Part shown: in pieces, positions 11,809 to 23,973 of the stretch | How the letters are laid out: each line of letters begins with the position of its first letter | Position numbering within the stretch: position 1 is the first letter of the stretch | Assembly (NCBI GenBank): GCA_011800805.1 | Contig: MPNW01000031.1 | Span: forward strand, 69,925-133,924 | Direction: 5' to 3' | From: Hirudo medicinalis | Lineage: Eukaryota > Annelida > Clitellata > Hirudinida > Hirudinidae | Length of the DNA stretch: 64,000 bases | Made by a program: the position numbers and the translations under genes | Notes under the pieces: generated by a model | The model's database searches: none | The model's input: only the letters and a program-made list of their open reading frames with translations | Told to the model about the DNA's origin: nothing

Positions 11809-12722
11809 NNNNNNNNNNNNNNNNNNNNNNNNNNNNNNNNNNNNNNNNNNNNNNNNNNNNNNNNNNNNNNNNNNNNNNNNNNNNNNNNNNNNNNNNNNNN
11901 NNNNNNNNNNNNNNNNNNNNNNNNNNNNNNNNNNNNNNNNNNNNNNNNNNNNNNNNNNNNNNNNNNNNNNNNNNNNNNNNNNNNNNNNNNNNNNNNNNNN
12001 NNNNNNNNNNNNNNNNNNNNNNNNNNNNNNNNNNNNNNNNNNNNNNNNNNNNNNNNNNNNNNNNNNNNNNNNNNNNNNNNNNNNNNNNNNNNNNNNNNNN
12101 NNNNNNNNNNNNNNNNNNNNNNNNNNNNNNNNNNNNNNNNNNNNNNNNNNNNNNNNNNNNNNNNNNNNNNNNNNNNNNNNNNNNNNNNNNNNNNNNNNNN
12201 NNNNNNNNNNNNNNNNNNNNNNNNNNNNNNNNNNNNNNNNNNNNNNNNNNNNNNNNNNNNNNNNNNNNNNNNNNNNNNNNNNNNNNNNNNNNNNNNNNNN
12301 NNNNNNNNNNNNNNNNNNNNNNNNNNNNNNNNNNNNNNNNNNNNNNNNNNNNNNNNNNNNNNNNNNNNNNNNNNNNNNNNNNNNNNNNNNNNNNNNNNNN
12401 NNNNNNNNNNNNNNNNNNNNNNNNNNNNNNNNNNNNNNNNNNNNNNNNNNNNNNNNNNNNNNNNNNNNNNNNNNNNNNNNNNNNNNNNNNNNNNNNNNNN
12501 NNNNNNNNNNNNNNNNNNNNNNNNNNNNNNNNNNNNNNNNNNNNNNNNNNNNNNNNNNNNNNNNNNNNNNNNNNNNNNNNNNNNNNNNNNNNNNNNNNNN
12601 NNNNNNNNNNNNNNNNNNNNNNNNNNNNNNNNNNNNNNNNNNNNNNNNNNNNNNNNNNNNNNNNNNNNNNNNNNNNNNNNNNNNNNNNNNNNNNNNNNNN
12701 NNNNNNNNNNNNNNNNNNNNNN
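11809..12722. other. Assembly gap (914 N)
   Basis: Unresolved bases. Copies of the same LINE family flank both sides, so the gap probably reflects a repeat that could not be resolved. Any open frame crossing it is meaningless. Confidence 0.99.
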
Positions 12723-12749
12723 TAATAGAATATTTTGGCCTCAGAATTT

Positions 12750-13090
12750 ATCGCTAATAATAATAATAGTTCATTTTTATGGCGCCGTATGCAGAGCGTC
12801 AGAGGCGCCTCGGTTCTCCGTCCAACGCTATTTTGAAGAGGTGAGTCTTCAACCGGCGCTTGAAGAGTTCAAGTGTAGGTTGAGACCTGATGATGGGGGG
12901 GAAGGTCGTTCCAGACGGCAGGCGAGGCATAGGTGAAGCTTCGATTGACTATGGATGATCTGTGAACTGGTTGGTGAAGGTGAATTGCGGAGGATGAACG
13001 AAGGTGGTTGGGAATATGGCGGCGGTGAATGAGTTGGTTGAGATAGGGAGGGTTGGATGTGGCTAGAATCTCTTCGGAGTGATTGCGATA
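12750..13090 (-). mobile_element. CR1/L2-like LINE 3' end, second copy
   Basis: Same family as 11577-11808, extending further into the reverse transcriptase C-terminus on the minus strand (PPYLNQLIH, RSFTYASPAVWNDLPP). One extra base in a G run (seven versus six) shifts the frame before the last segment. It ends in a short AAT tail. Degenerate and not autonomous. Confidence 0.8.
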
Positions 13091-13277
13091 AAACTAATAA
13101 TTTTATAAGACTAGTACTCGACCGATGTTGTTTGTTACCTAAATGGAAACGACACCCTGCAATTTATTAGACTTAAAAAGGTATAATGTGATTTAAGTAG
13201 GGATTCCGCTAAGGAAACGTTCACACGAAGCATGCAGAATTTTGTATTTCAATAAGCATGGAAAATTGTTTCAAGAG

Positions 13278-16200
13278 TCACGACGCATATCCTTGGGTCT
13301 GGGAAGCGAGAAATCGGTTGATAGCTTCAGCTTTCTGTGGCAAATTCCCCTCTTGCATTTGATCACTGGTCTGATCATCCTCGTACGTAAAGGTGTTTGA
13401 TCTCTTTAGAGGCTTTGGCGAGAATTGTTCGCCCTTCTGACTTTCGTTTGTTATGTCGCTATTTGTTTGTCCAACATTAACGTCTTTGCTGTTTTGGCAT
13501 TCTTTAGCACTCTCGACCTGTGGACGTTTATTTTCTTTGGAAATGATCTTCTTTGAGAGCCCTTCACGTTTCGGGGTTTCATTCTTGTCAGTTTGGAATG
13601 AATGACTTTTGCTTATTTCAAATGTTGAATTCTGTAAAAATGAAATAATATATATGTACCATAAAAACTGTGAATAGGGACACTTTAACTTTGAAGCAAA
13701 AGAATGACCCTTGGGCAGTTTTGCCATATAATCAAGATGTCTATATTAAACCAAAGGAAATAGTAAACACATACAAATTGATAAATAGAAAACAAGTTTA
13801 ACATATTTGTAGACAAGCTTTAAGAAGAAATTATAAAAAGTTATGTGAAGAAATATAAGAGGCAGCTATTATAATTTATTAAAAAATAGTTTTGACAGTA
13901 GTTTGTTTGGTCCTTTCTGTGTTCCTCAACCTTGCCCTCCAGATCTTGTCCTGAATAACTCAAATGACATGTCTTCTAAGGAAGGCATTGAATTGGCATA
14001 GAATAATAGCTCAGATGTCTTATTTCAGACTTCTTGGTGGGAAATGAATGCAGTTGTAAGGTCAGGCTTGACAATGCTTGCAAGTTCAGCTTCATTGAAA
14101 CAGGCATCATTGTCACATGCAATTTCACTTCCTTCATCCAGTGCAACTGAAAAGTCTGGAGGAAGAACAGATATACCTGTACCCCAACTGCCTTTTGCAA
14201 ACATTAGAGCTCTTTCATTAATGGACCTGTCACTGGTAGATTCTTGGAGCGACCTCAATAAAATCATTCAAATACATTGCCATTAACTTTGCTACACTGA
14301 CATTGCCTCTCTTTTTTGCTTTTACTTCTTCATCCATTTTCCCATTTCTTTTTAATATCTTCTTTTTGCAATTATGTTCTTATCTGATGTCGGCTAGCTT
14401 TGAAGTCTTTGGAAAGTTTTGAGATAGAATTATTTCTTTCATAACTAGAAAGTAGCTCAATTTTCTTTTCCAATGGCAATCAGTCTGTTCTGAGAATCCA
14501 TAGCTAATAACCTGCTGACAATTGATCAAAAGTTACTTAAGCATGTGCGAAACAGGAAATGAAATAAGCAAATAGGAAATTTGAAATAAGCACAAATCTG
14601 AGGAATTTTTACACGCAATCTTTTTGTTAAAAAAATGCATTTTTTTATTTAAAAAAGTTCCTATTGGAAAGTTTCAGAGCCATTTCAAGCGAGCTTTTAT
14701 TAAAGTTTCACGGGTTCATAATTTAGCACTGCAATTGTATTACAGAAAAATCATTCTTGAAAAAAATGTCCATAGACACAGTTTTCCCTATGTCAAGGTG
14801 TCCCTTGTTTTTAATGTATATACAATATACATATGCTTAGCATAACGTAATTTTAGAAAATGAGTTGCAGGTAGCCATGAAGAGTGGACCCTAATGTAAA
14901 TACAAAAAAGTAAATCTTTGAACCTGCTTTGTTGGCGATCTTTGATTCATTCTTCCAGGCATTTCTACCTTTTTCTGTTCCACTTGCGCTTTGGCTGTGG
15001 CTGGCCTCTGGGTTTTAAGTGAGTTGGTGGCATGTGCTGGGGATGTTTTGGTAGGAATTTTAGCTGAAGCTGGTAATTCAGAAATTTATGTCTTGATTTA
15101 TTTTGTCATAAATTTGTCATAATTTAGCAGAAATGACAAAAACATAACATGCTACTTTATCAGATGCCAGAAATTCTTAAATTAGGTAAAACTTACAAGG
15201 TCGTTCATAGGTGGGTGGTGGAGACAGCGATTCCTCGGGCGTAGTGCTAGAGTGACCGGAAGTAGGGCTGGCAAGGGAAAACATCCGATTGTTTTCTCTC
15301 CTCACTTCATCCACATCCAGCTGAGAAGACTTATCATAAATCTTAAAGTCCCTTTCTGGTGGCCACCTGTGTCTTATGCATGATCTCCTAAACTGGACAA
15401 CGTCAAAGGACGTCTGGAGCGTCAAGGTCAGATTAAGCCCATGTGGCCAGATTGAATCGTGCTTCAAAATGAGATCATTCTCGATTACTCTAAGAATTTC
15501 TTCACTATCTGCAGCAAAATGGTAAAAGCCTGATAATAAAAGTATTCATTGTAATTAATTGGGGTGCAAGTTAGCTCAGAGGGTAGCGTTCCTGCGAACG
15601 ACGGTGAAAACAACAGTCGTTATGTGTCGTGTTCGAAACCCAGCTTGCACCACCACAAAGCGCCCCCGGGAGCCGGCGCTATATAAATGGTCTAAGTGCC
15701 ACTGATGCTCATGCTTATGGTGCTATATAAATAAACTTACTTACTTACTTAATTAATCATAATAGTAATTCATATAAATTGCTAACTATTTAAAATAATG
15801 CTGCTTCAAGTATGAGTCACAGATTAAACTCAAAAAGGTTATTTATCAATTACAAAGGATCATAATTTCTCAGACAAAATGTAGTTCAATCAACTCTGAC
15901 ACAAATTTTCTTCACAATGCTTAGAAACAATTAAACTAATTTCAGCAAATTGCATTAATGAATATTTTCAACAGTGAGCTTCAAATAATGAACTCACCAG
16001 ATAAAGCTACCGGAACGAAGTAGAAATCCCAGTCTGTCATGAGTGAAACCATGATCAGTGCTGCAATAGGGGAAGTCAGAGACCCCTCGAAAGAAGATTT
16101 GATAAATTCTGAGCATTTTTGAAAGATGTTATTGGCGCTTTGGACAAGTTGAAAACAGGATCTTTCTTTATGCTTGAACACGTAGACTCCGGGTCCTTCA

Positions 16201-16607
16201 ATCAATTTTTCCAGTGGAGTGACTTCTGATTTGGAATTGCTCTCACCGTGTCTTGCCATCCAATCTTTTGCCTTTAAAACAAGGACTTCTAAAAGTAGAG
16301 AAGCCCTTAACTTTCCTGCTGATAATCCAGACTTCTGTTCACCCCACCAACCGCTCTTAATCTTTACGTCGAACGGGTCGACTCTTTTCCCCTGCAAGAT
16401 TTGCCTGTACCCCGAGCATATTTCGTCGAATCTTGACCAATCTTGCCCTCCTGGGTCAAATTCATCATCCCTAAAATTAAGAGTTTGTACGCAAGCGCAG
16501 AGACTCGCAACTTCTTTGCTACAGGCGCTGGTCTCATCGCGGTTGCCGTCTATGATATACTTTCGGAATTTAAAGTAATCCATGTTTTTGAGGTTAATCT
16601 TGGCCAT
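13278..16607 (-). CDS. Unrecognised 480-residue protein, 4 exons
   Basis: Exons on the minus strand: 16607-15998, 15529-15197, 15069-14924, 13631-13278. All junctions are GT-AG and in phase, giving 480 residues. The chosen ATG (MAKINLKN) has a strong context with A at -3 and G at +4; the open frame upstream has no ATG. The N-terminal two thirds look globular, with conserved-looking Trp/Cys positions (FDPGGQDWSRF, KSGWWGEQKSGLS, MTDWDFYFVPVAL). From about residue 280 the chain becomes Ser/Pro/Lys-rich and probably disordered (SPPPTYERP, then Lys/Gln/Asn-rich to the end). I do not recognise a family. Exon phasing and compositional change along the chain argue for a real gene. Confidence 0.7.
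13976..14267 (-). other. Intronic open segment of uncertain meaning
   Basis: This lies in the last intron (14923-13632) of the 480-residue gene. Two overlapping minus ORFs and one plus ORF occur here. The 80-codon frame looks moderately protein-like (SVLPPDFSVALDEGSEIAC). The flanking exons join in phase without it, so it is either a cassette exon or noise. Confidence 0.2.
15557..15755 (+). mobile_element. tRNA-derived SINE with (CTTA)n tail
   Basis: The head has an A box (TTAGCTCAGAGGG) and, about 45 bp later, a B box (GTTCGAAACCC), so it resembles a tRNA with RNA polymerase III promoter elements. A GC-rich body follows (CCCCCGGGAGCCGGCGC), then a CTTACTTACTTA tail. It sits in the first intron of the 480-residue gene. 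The tRNA-like part does not fold as a proper tRNA gene. Confidence 0.8.
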
Positions 16608-16699
16608 GTTTGATGTCGCAAATGTTCTGTAACACGTGAACAAAAGGTCCCGCTTTGGCAATTAATCTAATCTCTAAAGGTTGTAGAGACTAACCAGGT

Positions 16700-17600
16700 C
16701 ATTTAAGCAGTTGCAATAACCAACTTTTTGATAATTTCAAAATAAGATAAAATATACTAGCTCATCCAGAAACAACAATCATAGTAACTGTCGCAACAAC
16801 ATAATGCTCCCGGCTTGAGATGCAAGTCACTCGAAGATGTGCACAAACCTATGTGATCCTGCGTATGCAGATACAAGTAGCGGATCAGCCACAAAAAGCG
16901 ATCAATAGAGGTTTGATGCCGACAGCTGGCTATGTTGCCCCTCCTGAACACAAAAACAAACTGTTAAAACATTGTCTAGGGAAATACGTATGCTTAGTGT
17001 AAGGCGTATGAAACAATATATCTACTGAATTGGAGAGATGGAGTAGCCTTGGTGAGGAGATGTAAACACAGCTGCGGGAGCTGTAGGAGTAGGCGGGGTA
17101 ATTTTTTACTACAAATGCAATCAGAATGAAGCAATAAATAGCTATTCAATGGACAGCGAAATCGCCGCTATCCATTCCTTAAAAATCGGTTTCTCTAAAC
17201 CAGACAAATATGTATAACTAACGTTTACAAATATCTCAAGATCAATTTTAGAGCATCATCATGCTCTGGCATTAAAATGTTTATCAAGGAAAAACTCAGC
17301 AACGTGGGTGCCGAGAATTACAGGCTTTGCATACCACAAGCCGCCAATCAAAAAGTACCAGCAAAATGCCGAACAACTTAAAGATCGGAACAGCATTCAA
17401 CACGAGATCCTAATATTAAATTAACTAATAAGAAGATTCCTAGCATTGCCGGTGTCACATGAAGGATTATCTCGCTAATAGAGTAACCCCGGGACGATAT
17501 ATTTCAGACCCGGGGATTTTATATGAAGAATTAACCAAATAAATTAATTCATACTGGGGGATATTATCAGGGTTAGGGTAACGGGGGAGGATATTCACTA
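16700..17600. other. Spacer, no gene seen
   Basis: Noncoding sequence between the 480-residue gene and a hAT-like terminus. A short TTAGGG-like stretch occurs near 17568-17580. The longest ORFs are about 65 codons and have no recognisable content. Confidence 0.4.
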
Positions 17601-17603
17601 GAG

Positions 17604-17695
17604 CAGTGGTTTTCAGCCTATACCCTGTCCCCCTCTCGCTGGCCCTGGGATCGCCACAACATGGCAAATGTCATCGAGGGGTCGCGGCATAAAGT
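17604..17695. mobile_element. hAT-like transposon terminus
   Basis: The sequence begins CAGTGGTTTTCAGCC and about 75 bp later contains GGGGTCGCGG. These two features are common near hAT termini (CAGTGGTTCTCAA ends). I found no matching opposite terminus or duplicated 8-bp target, so it is a one-ended fragment or old MITE. Confidence 0.45.
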
Positions 17696-17699
17696 GATC

Positions 17700-19422
17700 G
17701 TTTATTGCTAAAATTTATTTGTCTCAGGTAAAACGAAGTTTCAAAGGCTTCACAAAGTTTGATGTTGTTCCAATCTTATCTGCAATAATCGTTCTACCTC
17801 TACAAAACTTGCATTTAGCAGACGCATCTTTTTCTTTACACAAATAATCGTCAAATCCAAACGAAATAACTTTTGGTAAATTGGCCCCGGTATTAATACT
17901 AGGATAAGTCTTGAGTCAACATAAGTCAAAAAGATGACTGAGCTTGGTTATGGCTGACGTCTGATCGATACAAAAGTCTTAGGTTATGGTTAGACTATTA
18001 TCATCCAACATTAGATTTTTGGATCTGTAGTTTCTAGTTTTGCCTATGTGCGCCGATTATTTGATACCGACAGGAGGAATTAGGATTACTTAGCAATGAG
18101 AGTTGACGCGTGTCGAGGGAGTATCCTCGTTTAGTGTAAAGCTAAATGCTATTATTGGAACTTCACTTTAAAGACTCTGAAATAATACTAAAGAATATTG
18201 CATGTAATAAATTAATTAAATGCATCTTTGTAGTTATATTATCATATTATCCCGCTGCTGTAGATGTTACAGATGATGTTAACTGACGATACCAGAGGCT
18301 TCTTTGGCATCGAAAATATTCGTCACTTCATCAAATAACACTTTATGAAGTAAATTAAAATACAATATTCTAAAGCAAATTTAAAAAAGTCGATTAAAAC
18401 AAATCTCAGTGCTTGAAAACAATCCAACTTGTTCCAAAAACGACTTGGGGAATTCCAACAAACAGTTAGGAGAAATAAGGAATTTGGCATGTCAATTCAT
18501 AAATCAAATATTTAAATTTTAAACATCCATTAATGTCCCAATCAATAAAAAATATATAATGAATTGATCTTGTCCAAAAAAGCAATGATCTAGTCAAATG
18601 AGTTGGGATCTAAGAAATATGGTGAAAACAAGAGACGCTTTTAAACTAATAAACAATGTTCCATCATTATACCAACAGAGTGGAATGTTTGCAGGGACTG
18701 AAGAATCACAACTAATGATGTTAGGTTAATTTGATGCAACACTAAATTTTTAATTATAATTGAAGAAAATAGAACTCAAATTATAAATTTATCTCAACCA
18801 TTTATCCAATTGTCTAGCCCAGGCTTTGGCAAATCTAAGTTATAAATCTAAAAACTACTGGGTTGTTATCTCACAAAGTTGATGAGGTAAGAACCAAACG
18901 TCTGTAATTAAATCTGTCTAAGTACCAATAAAATTGGCAGAGAAAACGAAAACACAAAAAGAAGATGCCTTTAAGTGATCATCTGGATTTTCAAGAAAAA
19001 GATAAGAAAATTGAATTATTGCTAGAAAATGGAGTCATGGAATTATTGTGAAAATTAAGTCTTCTCCTCCATCTATTTAACAAATTTTAAACAGGAAATA
19101 GATTAGTGGCAGATGACATCATGAAAAAAAAACTACAAATAGAAATTCAAGTTAAAACATGATTTTTAGCCATGCCATAAGTTTCAACTTATCACCCTTT
19201 CAAATTGCATATAGAAATTCTTTTAGATAGACATAACATTTGAATTTCATCTTTCTTTTCCATTATTTTGTTACTATATACAAATGTCCCCTGCACAATT
19301 AAAAAAGCAAAAGAATTCAATTTACACAAGACAATGTCGGGCAAATCATAAACGTCATTTCTAAAAGCAGAAACTACATCTATAAGGTCCAAAATTAAGA
19401 CAGTAACAGACCAAAACTTTTG
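17700..19422. other. AT-rich spacer downstream of PTPN9
   Basis: No coding or RNA feature recognised. It probably includes the PTPN9 3' UTR at its right edge. Confidence 0.4.
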
Positions 19423-22400
19423 TTAAGAATTGTTGACAATTGGGTTTATAAGGCCCCTAGAGGTTATGAAGTGTGACATGGCAAAATGACAAAAGACATA
19501 TTGGTCAGGAATCTGGATGCTTCCTGGCCTCTGTGACCTTATCTTTTCTACCATTAATGGGATGTCAACAAACCCATCGCCTTGAACTAACCGATCAATG
19601 CCCACATCCATGGCCACGAAGGTACCTAATATTAAGAAATTAAAATTTGCAGCAATAATTAATGACCAAATCAAATTTTATCATTGATTTAAGTTGATTT
19701 AATGTACGATTCGTAATTGTACTTTGTTTAGATGGTGCCATAATATCACAAGCCCTTTTTGTTAGCCAATTATATAGAACTCCAGAGTTTTTATGGCAGT
19801 GCAGAAGAGTGTAAGAATGCTGGGTTACAAACACAACACATTATGACTGTTGCAATTACTGCTGCAGGAACTCAACCCGCTGAGCTAACTTGCACGCCAA
19901 AATAAATTTGAAAAGCGCTTACCCGATCGACCAATACCAGCACTGCAGTGGACGACAAGAGGAGGAGAAGTGGGCACAGTTGGCATTCTGGCCTTAAATT
20001 GCTTGAAGAGTTCTTCCTGTCTTTGTTTGACCAACAAGAGGCAGTTCAAAAAGTTTTCTGATGAATTAGGTGCACCATAATCAGGCCATCCAATGAATTG
20101 CATGTGAGCTACTTCTCTCATCTCCATTGACTGGTAATAAAGCAAAAGAAATAAGTAATTAATAATTGAACCAGTATTTTAAGTCAATAGATTTAAAAAA
20201 AAAATCAAATGTAATTTCCAACTCTGGTATTCTGGATTAGCAAAGAAGTGATGATGAATAGACCGTCAATGTTATTTGTGTTGGTGCCATTGTTAATTAT
20301 AGCTATGTCACCATAAATTTCAATGGTTTCTGAGTCAAGAGGCCAGTATTGGTGACATTTGATCCGACCTGATTCTTTTGTTCTGTGACAATTAATAAAT
20401 TAGATAAACTCTTAAATCCTAACCACAACCCCAACCCTGCTTAGGCAGTTATTAAAACTGCACATTACAAACATCATTAATTATGAATAATTTGTTACTT
20501 TGTCAGCATTACAATAACAAGCACATGATAATCCCAGATCATTCTCCAGAAGTCTGATACTGTTTGGGGAAGAGGTCCTAAAATACAAATTAATAATCCA
20601 TTCAAGCGCAGTTTTCCTGGTGATTTTTTAAGGAATCGACCTTGTGTGCAGATGTAGGCACAGCTGAGATTGTAACCATCAACAAAATTGGCATGAATAT
20701 AATCTGTCAAAATTTCTTGATCCTTCATCCCCAACAGATGAACACGAGTGTCGTCAAGACAATGAACATCTGCATATCTGTTCTTCTTCACATTCTCCTT
20801 GAGTCTGGAGTGATCCACAATTTTATTCATAAAATTTCAAAGGCCGTGGTATTATATATCATATCTGCCACTTTATAAACTTTAAAACCATCCTTACATT
20901 GTATTATTCTTTTATTTAACAAAACTATTGTAACTGTTGCATCCTTACTACTATGTTCGTTTATTGTCTATAGCTAAACTAGGGAAGAATGAGTGACCAC
21001 CAACTTGGTAGAGAAATGATCAACCTTATGTAATAACTTCACCACTGGGGAATTGACAATAATAAAAGATTCTGAATATAATAATTACCTAAACTTAATC
21101 ATATAATAATTATCTTAATTATTACCACTACAACATCTCCCCCTATATATGAATTTGTAGTTGAACTTATCAATATTGTCAGTTCAATGTGTTGTAATGA
21201 TTCTTCAATCTTGCCTATGACTAAGGGCCAGTAAGTCATGCTCTTTTCATTGGCTTTTGAATGTAACCCTTTCTTTTGCTTCCGGAGAATTATAGGAACT
21301 GCTGCTAATAATTCCTTAATTAAAACTCCATTGCTGGCTTCCTGCCAATACCACATTCCTTTGCCAAACACTGTGGTCTCAAGTTCAGTTCTCTGAGACT
21401 TGTTTGCTTCAGCTAAGAGAAAAAGGAAATTGAACGAAAAAGTGCGAGCGTTCAAGAAAAATAGGAATTATAGCAGTTCGGTGCAAAGATGAACGGAAAG
21501 ATACGTAGTTTAATTTGCAAGAACTGCATAGCCATGCCAAAAGAGTACAACTTGAAAAGACGTTACGAAATGAACCATCGATCTTATGATAAATATGAAA
21601 GCCAAATGCACATTTCAAGACTCAAGGAATTGAAGGTTAACTTGACACAACAATGGACCTGTTTTACGAGAATTCAGAAAAGAAACGTCGCTTCCGTTAC
21701 TGCAAGCCACGAACTCGGCCGAACGATCGCCATGAGTGGGAAATCTTACGTGAAGGCAATTATAATTGTATTTCATGTTTTTCTGTTTTTACTAGTAAAA
21801 TATAAAAACATTATTTATTTGAATTCATAATGAATATATAATAATTCATTTGATATATTAACAGTTATTTAGATACATTACTCTCACAAGAATATATAAG
21901 CTTACTTGGCAGTGTTGTAGGTACCATTTGGTGGGGAATTCTTGAGCTGTGTGTACTCCTTGACTAGACTTGTCTGCAGGATCCTCTCCATAAACACCAA
22001 AAAGTCCCGGGCACTTAACTTGTGATGCTGATCAGACATCAAATGAATAGATCGCCTCTCTCTAGTCTTGGCCAACATTTCAAGTCCGGGCCACCGATGT
22101 GGAGGCATGCACTGATGGGCAGAGCTCGACGAGTCAAAAGAGTTTACGGAGCACTTGCGAAAATCTTCATGTCTCGTGCTAGTCGAGTTGCTATCAAAGA
22201 AGGCATCGATATCCAGAGAGTTGAGACGTGATGGAATCTCCATTCTTTGAATACATTCCTTCAGCCAATTGCGATGATCATAGTTGAGGTGACCATCCAG
22301 CTGTACAGGAATCGAAAATATAGGGAGATGAAGTACCAGTTGATTGGCACTCAGCATGTGGACCTATTTTCAAGGTTAAAAACACTTTAATCAGTATGGC

Positions 22401-23973
22401 TCAAGCTATAAATTATTTATTATACCTAGGGTATTCTTCAAATTCATTGATTTCATCAGTCACTATTAATCACCATATCAAAATACTCAACTCTCTCTTG
22501 TAGTTTTTTCTTTAGTAAAATTTGCAGACACTTGAAAGGATATTTAAACCATATGGGAGGGTTTACAATCAGAACCTTCCTAAGCCTTGCAGGATAACTA
22601 TCCTATGAACAAGTTTTGTCAAAATGCTTATGCTGTCACTCAGTTTTAATGGATCAAAATCTCAAACCATAACAAGCAATTGAATCCCAATTATTTGTAT
22701 TAATTTAAAATATTTCTCCACAAATATAAATATAAACAATTGACAAAATGCATAACTTTTAAAAGGCTGAGAATCTTCTTGCTGAGTTCGAAATCAAAAT
22801 GTTGGAAGTTGCAGTCTGTCATGTCATAGATGAAAATCAGGCCATATCTTTGTGTTTCTATACTAATGATCAAATTTAAAATGTACATATCATAATTCAC
22901 ATTATTGTTGCCATGTTTGGCTGATCATTTCCAAATATTTGTACTAATTTTTTTTAAATACTTCTTTTATTATATTAATCTAACATATCATTGTTAGTGC
23001 TGATAAAAACCAATGGATAAACATCTTCACTTGTCCAAGGCAGCATCCAATTGATAGAGAAGTGACCTGAGGAGGTCAAGTCTTGAAGTGAGGCTCGGAC
23101 TGTGAAGGCGCACTGTGAATAAAGCTATAGCTGCTCCCTCAGTGTCCCTGGCAGGCTGCATGATGACAATAATCACGAAGATGGTGATGATGTTGGTGAT
23201 TAATAAAAACAGCGATTTAAAAAAAAAATCAAAGTATTTCAAAAAGTAATTCCTCCATGGCCAGTCATAGCATTCTTTAATTTAAAAAAATATGTGAAAG
23301 ACAAACACAAGAACTAGTTCAACCAACTAAAATGGTGAATTTGCCTGACAGAAGCTCAGCCTTGACCTTTTCTCGGAAGGGGTCAATTTTCAGTAGTCCC
23401 TCTTTGATTCGTATTTGCTACAATGCAATTAATAAAAACCAATGTATAAACATCTTTACTTTAATTAATTACTTTCATATATAATAATCTCAGCTAAGCT
23501 TATTAAGAAATTGTTGCACACTTTAAGTTGAACTTTAATGAAATGTTAAAAATGCAAACTATTGTTATTCTTCTATTACAAATATGTTTCAATTCTAACC
23601 TCATGAGAAATGTACAGATCAAGAGCTCTCTGAATGTCAAACTTCCGAGCAAGCAGAAACTTCAGAGCAGTGCTATAGTCAAGAGCCTCAGAATTTGGAA
23701 ATAATATAGAAACTTCATATTTGAATCTTTCCACCAACTATATAAAAACATAAAAGCCACATATTATGTATAATTATAATAAACAAATAGACATTTAATT
23801 TATATATGTCAATGCATTTTAGCAATTAAATCATGGATTATTAACCATGCAAAATAACTGAATTTATAAAAAGTTATATTCGGCTTTTAAACTTTCGTTA
23901 TAAAAAAAAAAGTCATAACTAATCAAATAGAAATACATACTTCATGTTCCTTATCACTCAAATAATCTGCCAT
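19423..23973 (-). CDS. PTPN9: Tyrosine-protein phosphatase non-receptor type 9 (MEG2)-like, CRAL-TRIO plus PTP
   Basis: Vesicle-associated tyrosine phosphatase: the CRAL-TRIO (Sec14) domain binds phosphoinositides and the PTP domain is catalytic. Exons, minus: 23973-23941, 23737-23600, 23417-23328, 23155-23031, 22862-22757, 22602-22474, 22363-21906, 20804-20641, 20577-20499, 20382-20223, 20130-19923, 19625-19423. Every phase agrees, giving 630 residues (human 593). The CRAL-TRIO part shows ALKFLLARKFD and GLIFIYDMTD. The PTP part has KNRYADV, the WPDYGAP loop, the P-loop HCSAGIGRSG with catalytic Cys and Arg, and the Q-loop region QIPDQY. All catalytic elements are present. Compared with human there is a longer Ser-rich linker (exon 22363-21906). 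The 62-nt intron at 20640-20578 splits a Gly codon after YICTQ. Confidence 0.94.
21099..21455 (-). other. Intronic ORF of unknown origin
   Basis: A 118-codon minus ORF in the same PTPN9 intron, ending in an Ile/Val run from AT-rich sequence. It may be part of an old transposon. PTPN9 exons join in phase without it. Confidence 0.2.
21489..21830 (+). mobile_element. hAT-family transposase fragment (zinc-finger and N-terminal part)
   Basis: This plus-strand ORF lies antisense in the PTPN9 intron between 21905 and 20805. It resembles the N-terminal part of hAT-derived proteins of the GTF2IRD2/ZBED5/FAM200 type: C-x2-C followed by KEYNLKRRYEMNH, an LKELKVNL segment, a Q-rich stretch and AMSGKSY (compare the usual K-E-Y-N-x-R-R-H-Y and A-K-x-G-K-P-F). 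The catalytic part is missing; after AMSGKSYVK the frame turns into hydrophobic noise. It is a dead insertion. Confidence 0.65.

Noticed and set aside
11796..12936. ORFs of 309 and 377 codons
   Set aside because: They consist almost wholly of N from the assembly gap.
15557..15630. A functional tRNA gene
   Set aside because: A and B boxes are present, but acceptor and anticodon stems do not pair and a SINE body and tail follow.
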